A stretch of 10,531 nt of DNA from Sulfurovum sp. (GTDB taxonomy: Bacteria > Campylobacterota > Campylobacteria > Campylobacterales > Sulfurovaceae). Under the pieces are notes generated by a model that did no database searches, was not told the DNA's origin, and saw only the letters and a program-made list of their open reading frames with translations. Shown here piece by piece: positions 6,111 through 10,531 of the stretch (positions are counted from its first letter, which is position 1; each line of letters starts with the position of its first letter). A program made the position numbers and the translations under genes. The DNA lies in the NCBI GenBank assembly GCA_027066595.1, contig JAMONG010000149.1:1-10531 (forward strand), given 5' to 3'.

Positions 6111-8807
6111 ATGGATAAAGTTAAAATCCAAGATATAGCAGCAGAAGCTAGTTTATCAAATGCCGAGTTAGTAGAGAAAGCCAAAGAGTTAGGTTTTGAT
6201 GTGAAAGCAGGTAATAGTACTATTAGTGTGGAAAATGCTGGAATCCTTGTAGATTATGCAATCTCAGGAACACTTCCAAAAAGTTTTAAAAAAGCTGGTA
6301 CAAAGTCAAACATCACAGTTGTGAAGAAAAAAGTTGAAACACCTGTAGTTGAAGCTACTGAAGCAGTAGAAGTTTCTGCGCCAGTAGTTGAAGAAAAAAG
6401 TGTAGAAGTTGAAGCTATTCCTGAAGAAACTGAAGTTGTAGTAGAAACTATGGAAACAGCAGAACCAGAAGAAGTAGAGAAAACAGAGCCTGTTGAAGAA
6501 GCAACCCCACCTCCTGCACCTAAAGAGATTAAAAAGCGTAAAGGTATTTCTGTTGTTAGCAAAAAAGTAGACACAGAAGCTACAAAAGATGAAAATGCTG
6601 AGCCTAAAGCACCAAGAAGAGTACTTTCACGTGGTGGCATTAAGATTGTTAGAAAAGCTAAACCTGCACCTGTGAGAGCTGGAACTAAAATTTCTTTTGG
6701 TTCTACCAATTATGAGCCTTATGTAGGTAAGAAAAAACCTAAAAAAGGTCCAGCAGAAGCGAAAGACTCTGGGACTAAGATAGATATCTTTAACCATGAC
6801 AGTATGTCTGGTGATATTGACAGTGGTTTTGGTGGAGAAGAAGTGGTTCTTTTAGACTTCTCTGATAAAAATATTTATGAAGACATGATGCGTCAAGAGC
6901 AAAAACGTAAAGAAGAGATGAAAAAACGTGAAGCTGCTAACGGTGGACCAACACGTGGTAGATCTCCATTCCGTCCTCAGCAACGTCGTTCTCTTAAGCG
7001 TGGTGGTAAACGTAAGAAATATATTAAAGAAGAGAATACAGCAGTAGTCACTGCCATTGAGATTCCAGAAAATGTCAGAGTGTATGAGTTTGCTGAACAA
7101 GTAAACCGTTCTATGGGTGAAGTGATAGGTTGTCTATTTGCTTTAGGAATGATGGTAACTAAAAATGATTTCCTTTCAAAAGATGAGATAGAAATTCTTG
7201 CAGAAGAGTTCGAAGTTGAAGTAACAACAGTTAATCCACTTGATGAATTAGAAATTGTAGATGAATACAATGAAGAAGATGATGCAAATGCGCTTGAACG
7301 TCCTCCAGTCATTACTATTATGGGACACGTTGACCACGGTAAAACATCACTTCTTGACAAAATCCGTTCAGCAAAAGTTGCGGATAGAGAAGCAGGTGGA
7401 ATCACTCAACACGTTGGTGCCTACCAAGTAGAAAAAAATGGTAAGAAAATTACATTTGTAGATACTCCAGGTCACGAAGCCTTTACAGAAATGAGAGCAC
7501 GTGGTGCGCAAGCAACTGACATCGTTATTATAGTTGTTGCTGCAGATGATGGTGTGATGCCACAAACTAAAGAGGCTATCGCTCATACTAAAGCAGCAGG
7601 TGTTCCGATGATCATCGCTGTGAATAAAATGGATAAAGAAGCTGCAAACCCAGACAATGTTAAAGCACAACTTTCTGAAATCGGTGTTATGGCAGTAGAT
7701 TGGGGTGGAGAGTATGAGTTTGTACCAGTATCTGCGCATACAGGTATGGGTATTGATAACTTACTTGAAACGATTTTACTTCAAGCAGAGCTTATGGAAC
7801 TTAAAGCAAATGCAGAGAAATCTGCTAAAGCAGTTGTGGTTGAAGCTTCATTAGAAAAAGGTTTTGGTCCAGTTGCAAATGTTATCATCAAAAACGGTAC
7901 GCTTAGAGTGGGTGATAATGTCATTGTGGGTAAAACATTTGGACGTATCAAGGCGATTAGACTTGATGACGGTACAAATACAAAAGAGATTGGACCATCA
8001 ACGCCAGCAGCTATCGTAGGACTTAATGACGTACCTGGGGCTGGTGAAGAACTAACAGTTATGAGTACAGATAAAGAAGTACGTGAATTGGCAGAGAAAA
8101 GAGCAGAGTTTGAAAGAGCTAAAGTACTCTCTAAGAGTACAAAAGCAACACTTGATGACCTTTCTGCTCTTATCGCAGAAGGGCAACTTAAGTCTCTTCC
8201 TATCATCATTAAAGCAGATGTGCAAGGTTCTTTAGAAGCGATTAAAGGCTCATTAGAAAAACTTAGAAATGAAGAAGTAAAAGTCAATATCATTCACGAT
8301 GGTGTAGGTGGGGTTACAGAGAGTGACTTAACACTTGCAGATGCTTCTGAGCATTCAGTGGTTCTTGGATTTAACGTTCGCCCAACAGGTGCTGTCAAGA
8401 AGAAAGCAAAAGAGCTTGGTATTGAGATTCGTACGTACTCTATCATCTATGATTTACTCGATGAAGTAAAAGCATTACTTGGTGGTATGATGAGTCCTGT
8501 TATTTCTGAAGAAGTCACAGGTCAAGCTGATGTACGTGAGACATTTGTGGTTGGTAAAGTAGGAACAATTGCAGGGTGTAAAGTATCTGATGGTGTCATC
8601 ACACGTAACTCTAAAGCTAGACTTATCCGTGATGGAGTGGTTGTTTATGAAAGTACTATCTCTTCTCTTAAACGTCATACTGAAGATGCTAAAGAAGTTA
8701 AAAACGGATATGAGTGTGGTATCATGCTTGCAAACTTCAATGACATTAAAGAGGGCGATGTAATCGAGACCTTTAAAGATGTTGAAGAACAAGTGACTAT
8801 GGACTAA
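6111..8807 (+). CDS. infB: Translation initiation factor IF-2
   Basis: IF-2 is the GTPase that brings initiator fMet-tRNA to the 30S subunit and promotes subunit joining. The product has 898 residues. It starts with a small IF2-N domain (about 1-52), then a Glu/Val/Thr/Pro-rich disordered linker (about 70-140). Basic, Gly-rich stretches follow (about 165-305, including QRRSLKRGGKRKK), and a second IF2-N-like helical domain lies at about 324-372. The G domain has G1 GHVDHGKT (405-412), switch I GGITQH (429-434), G3 DTPGH (451-455), G4 NKMD (505-508) and G5 SAH (541-543). The remainder covers the beta-barrel domain II, domain III and the fMet-tRNA-binding domain IV, ending near a normal C-terminus. 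The ATG at 6111 has TAAGGAG ten bases upstream. No clear Shine-Dalgarno was seen for an internal shorter isoform. Confidence 0.98.
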   Translation: MDKVKIQDIAAEASLSNAELVEKAKELGFDVKAGNSTISVENAGILVDYAISGTLPKSFKKAGTKSNITVVKKKVETPVVEATEAVEVSAPVVEEKSVEVEAIPEETEVVVETMETAEPEEVEKTEPVEEATPPPAPKEIKKRKGISVVSKKVDTEATKDENAEPKAPRRVLSRGGIKIVRKAKPAPVRAGTKISFGSTNYEPYVGKKKPKKGPAEAKDSGTKIDIFNHDSMSGDIDSGFGGEEVVLLDFSDKNIYEDMMRQEQKRKEEMKKREAANGGPTRGRSPFRPQQRRSLKRGGKRKKYIKEENTAVVTAIEIPENVRVYEFAEQVNRSMGEVIGCLFALGMMVTKNDFLSKDEIEILAEEFEVEVTTVNPLDELEIVDEYNEEDDANALERPPVITIMGHVDHGKTSLLDKIRSAKVADREAGGITQHVGAYQVEKNGKKITFVDTPGHEAFTEMRARGAQATDIVIIVVAADDGVMPQTKEAIAHTKAAGVPMIIAVNKMDKEAANPDNVKAQLSEIGVMAVDWGGEYEFVPVSAHTGMGIDNLLETILLQAELMELKANAEKSAKAVVVEASLEKGFGPVANVIIKNGTLRVGDNVIVGKTFGRIKAIRLDDGTNTKEIGPSTPAAIVGLNDVPGAGEELTVMSTDKEVRELAEKRAEFERAKVLSKSTKATLDDLSALIAEGQLKSLPIIIKADVQGSLEAIKGSLEKLRNEEVKVNIIHDGVGGVTESDLTLADASEHSVVLGFNVRPTGAVKKKAKELGIEIRTYSIIYDLLDEVKALLGGMMSPVISEEVTGQADVRETFVVGKVGTIAGCKVSDGVITRNSKARLIRDGVVVYESTISSLKRHTEDAKEVKNGYECGIMLANFNDIKEGDVIETFKDVEEQVTMD

Positions 8808-8813
8808 TCCTCT

Positions 8814-9206
8814 ATGACACATGAAGAGATAAAACGTCATCGTACAGAATCTGTACTCAAAGAGATTATTCCTGAGGCTTTAGGTTCTTTGAATGATGAA
8901 CGTATTAATGGATTGTCTGTGACAGAAGTGGTCTGTTCCAAAGGTCGGAGTGATGCTAAAGTCTATTTAGATAAATCATTTCTTACACCTAAAGAACAGG
9001 GTGAAGCACTAAAGCAATTACGTATAGTATCTGGTTATATTAGTAACCATTGTAAGCAGACTGAAGGGTGGTTTAATGCCCCTCGTTTTGTATTTGAGTT
9101 CGATGAACAACCAGAACATCAAAATAAGATGGAAGACTTGTTTAAACAGATAGCAACTCGCAAAAGTAAAGAGGAAGAAGCAGGAGAGAATACAGATGAA
9201 TCTTGA
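8814..9206 (+). CDS. rbfA: 30S ribosome-binding factor A
   Basis: RbfA binds immature 30S subunits through a KH-like fold and assists late 16S rRNA maturation. The 130-residue product shows the family pattern: a basic N-terminal helix (KRHRTESVLKEII), the strand GLSVTEVVCSK leading to DAKVYLDKS (33-55), a central helix, and the closing APRFVFEFDEQ (89-99). The acidic tail (KSKEEEAGENTDES) is probably disordered. The ATG at 8814 lies six bases after the infB stop with little ribosome binding site of its own, so re-initiation after infB is likely. The 3' end overlaps rimP by 11 bases. Sequence conservation in RbfA is low, so the gene position beside infB adds weight to the call. Confidence 0.9.
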   Translation: MTHEEIKRHRTESVLKEIIPEALGSLNDERINGLSVTEVVCSKGRSDAKVYLDKSFLTPKEQGEALKQLRIVSGYISNHCKQTEGWFNAPRFVFEFDEQPEHQNKMEDLFKQIATRKSKEEEAGENTDES

Positions 9207-9627
9207 AGTACAAATAGCTAAAATCATCGAAGCTAATGGTGCAGCACTTTATGATACAGAAGTAGTTACAGAGTTTGACGAAACTATTTATCGTGTATTG
9301 GTGACTAAAGTAGGTGGGGTTAAGTTAGATTTATGTGCTACTATATCTCATGAGCTTTCTCCTTTTTTAGATGTTCACCCTCCAATGAGTCAAGCCTATA
9401 GACTTGAAATTTCATCTCCAGGTATAGAAAGAAAACTTGTGAAACCTGTGCACTTTAAAAATGCTATAGGTGAGAAAGTTAAACTAAAACTTGGAGCTGG
9501 AGATAAAGTAAAAGGTTTGCTTACTTCAGCAGATAATGATGGTATAGTGATAGAAACCAAGCAAGGTGAAGAGGGCTTTACGTATGGTGAACTCAATACG
9601 TGTAAAACATATTTTGAGTGGAATTAA
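9196..9627 (+). CDS. rimP: Ribosome maturation factor RimP
   Basis: RimP is an early 30S assembly factor. The 143-residue product has the hallmark YRLEISSPGIERKL (68-81) at the end of the N-terminal alpha/beta domain, then a small SH3-like C-terminal domain (about 86-143) rich in K/V/G. The ATG at 9196 is inside the end of rbfA and has AGGAG nine bases upstream, so it can be translated both by coupling and independently. In most bacteria rimP begins the operon, upstream of nusA and infB. Here it follows rbfA and nusA is absent, the arrangement I recall for Campylobacter. Confidence 0.93.
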   Translation: MNLEVQIAKIIEANGAALYDTEVVTEFDETIYRVLVTKVGGVKLDLCATISHELSPFLDVHPPMSQAYRLEISSPGIERKLVKPVHFKNAIGEKVKLKLGAGDKVKGLLTSADNDGIVIETKQGEEGFTYGELNTCKTYFEWN

Positions 9628-9639
9628 AGCCTAAATAAA

Positions 9640-9645
9640 AAGGAG
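9640..9645 (+). promoter_or_regulatory. Ribosome binding site fixing the TTG start of ribD
   Basis: AAGGAG at 9640-9645 is followed by TTGCT and then TTG at 9651. The five-base spacing is ideal for that TTG, whereas the in-frame ATG at 9669 would be 23 bases away. The ATGs at 9655 and 9658 are out of frame. Confidence 0.8.
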
Positions 9646-9650
9646 TTGCT

Positions 9651-10531
9651 TTGAATGATGAATTTTATATGCAACTCGCACTCAATGAAGCTTGGAAATA
9701 TCAAGGGTTAACCTACCCTAACCCTACTGTGGGGGCTGTGGTGCTTAAAGATGGAAACATCTTAGCCATACAAGCCCATAAGCGAGCAGGTACTTCACAT
9801 GCAGAAGTCTTAGCACTTCTTGATACCTATGAAACACTTACACAAAAATCAATCAACTTTGATGCTTCAGATGCTGGAAAAGCCCATGATTTTTTATTGG
9901 GTTTAGAGAAAGACTTTTTCTCTGAGTGTAGTATTTATGTGACATTAGAGCCATGTTCTCATAGAGGTAAAACACCTTCTTGTGCTTCATTACTTCAGAA
10001 CCTATCACTCAAAAGAGTAGTCATTGGTATTCAAGACCCTATAGAGGGACATGATGCTGGGGCTAGTTGTTTAGAGCATGTGACTATGGGAATTTTGGAA
10101 AAAGAGTGTAGAGAGTTGCTTAAACCCTTTATCATATGGCAAAGTCGGGCTTTTGTACTTTTTAAACTAGCACAGACTACCAACGGTCGTATCGGTGGTG
10201 GCTACCTAAGTTCTAAAGCTTCACTTACACATGTACATCAACTTAGAGAAGTGTGTAGCACATTACTTATAGGGGGCAATACCGTAAGAGTGGATAAACC
10301 TACCCTTGATTGTCGCTTTAGCGGTGGTGATGCTCCTGATATCCGTATTTACTCTAAAGTAGATGATTTTGATAGAGAGATTCCACTTTTTGGCATCGAC
10401 AATAGAGAGGTTGAGATAGTCCACAATTTGGACTTTTTAAAAAAGCCTTCTTTTGTGATGGTAGAAGGTGGCGAGGGGATGCTCAATGCGTTAAAAGAGA
10501 AGATAGATTGGATGCTTATCTACCAAACCCC
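9651..10531 (+). CDS. ribD: Riboflavin biosynthesis deaminase/reductase, 5' part (runs off the window)
   Basis: The frame opens at TTG 9651 and stays open for 293 codons to the window end. RibD deaminates the pyrimidine intermediate of riboflavin synthesis and then reduces its ribose with NADPH. The deaminase domain shows PNPTVGAVV (23-31), the zinc/catalytic HAE (50-52) and PCSHRGKTPSC with zinc ligands C102 and C111. The reductase domain begins near residue 165 (FKLAQTTNGRIGG) and includes STLLIGGNTVRVDKPTLDCR; it continues to the edge with VMVEGGEGMLNAL. The segment between HAE and the PC-x-H motif is about 49 residues, roughly 25 longer than in Escherichia coli. Campylobacter RibD has a similar insertion, from memory. 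The usual DPN after the deaminase core reads DPIEGHDAG. The TTG start and the missing stop make it easy to overlook. It starts 23 bases after rimP and probably shares its transcript. Confidence 0.93.
   Translation, partial: MNDEFYMQLALNEAWKYQGLTYPNPTVGAVVLKDGNILAIQAHKRAGTSHAEVLALLDTYETLTQKSINFDASDAGKAHDFLLGLEKDFFSECSIYVTLEPCSHRGKTPSCASLLQNLSLKRVVIGIQDPIEGHDAGASCLEHVTMGILEKECRELLKPFIIWQSRAFVLFKLAQTTNGRIGGGYLSSKASLTHVHQLREVCSTLLIGGNTVRVDKPTLDCRFSGGDAPDIRIYSKVDDFDREIPLFGIDNREVEIVHNLDFLKKPSFVMVEGGEGMLNALKEKIDWMLIYQT

Noticed and set aside
6254..6709. 151-codon minus-strand frame inside infB, rich in Ser/Thr/Val
   Set aside because: It is the mirror of the Glu/Val/Thr-rich IF-2 linker, has no family features, and lies opposite a certain gene. 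The other long minus-strand frames (318-698, 901-1149, 6977-7405, 7368-7739, 7781-8293, 8475-8840) are rejected for the same reason.
8569..8763. 64-codon plus-strand frame within infB
   Set aside because: Out of frame with IF-2 domain IV, no ribosome binding site, no recognisable protein.
1..10531. Mobile element, CRISPR array, tRNA/rRNA, toxin-antitoxin, defence or secondary-metabolite genes
   Set aside because: Searched by eye on both strands. All coding sequence is explained by conserved housekeeping genes, with no direct repeats, terminal inverted repeats or cloverleaf sequences noticed and no visible shift in base composition.

Overview
The window is a compact, AT-rich stretch of core chromosome with every gene on the + strand. 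Gene content and order point to a Campylobacterota (Epsilonproteobacteria) genome, probably a free-living Sulfurovum/Sulfurimonas-type organism. This rests on three things: the order M23 peptidase - lpxC - short TsaB-like gene - thrB - ylxR - infB - rbfA - rimP, which I recall from Campylobacter; the protein variants; and TATAAT boxes that mostly lack a good -35. The species assignment is inference from memory, not a database search.

Layout. (1) 1-1014: the 3' end of nadA and complete nadC, overlapping by one base (TGATG); both act in de novo NAD synthesis. (2) 1072-3412: a DHH/DHHA1 phosphoesterase of the NrnA type and a membrane-anchored M23 (LytM) peptidase, overlapping by 11 bases. (3) 3413-3559: the largest non-coding gap. 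It holds the best promoter of the window (TTGCAA-N17-TATAAT), a strong leader hairpin and a possible 24-codon leader ORF. (4) 3560-5791: lpxC (lipid A synthesis), a short TsaB-like gene starting at TTG inside the end of lpxC, and thrB (threonine synthesis). (5) 5787-5829: a weak terminator-like stem at the thrB stop, then TATAAT only a few bases before the ylxR ATG. (6) 5827-9627: a translation cluster of ylxR, infB, rbfA and rimP, with two back-to-back hairpins at the ylxR/infB junction. (7) 9651 to the window end: ribD, a riboflavin gene with a TTG start, cut off by the window edge.

The genes read as three or four transcription units with tight or overlapping junctions, suggesting translational coupling. 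The ylxR-infB-rbfA-rimP block is a rearranged form of the widespread rimP-nusA-ylxR-infB-rbfA operon: nusA is absent and rimP lies downstream of rbfA.

I see no mobile element, CRISPR array, tRNA, rRNA, toxin-antitoxin or defence gene, and no broken gene. No undescribed multi-gene system is supported. The items worth a second look are RNA-level: the lpxC leader, the thrB/ylxR junction and the tandem hairpins before infB.
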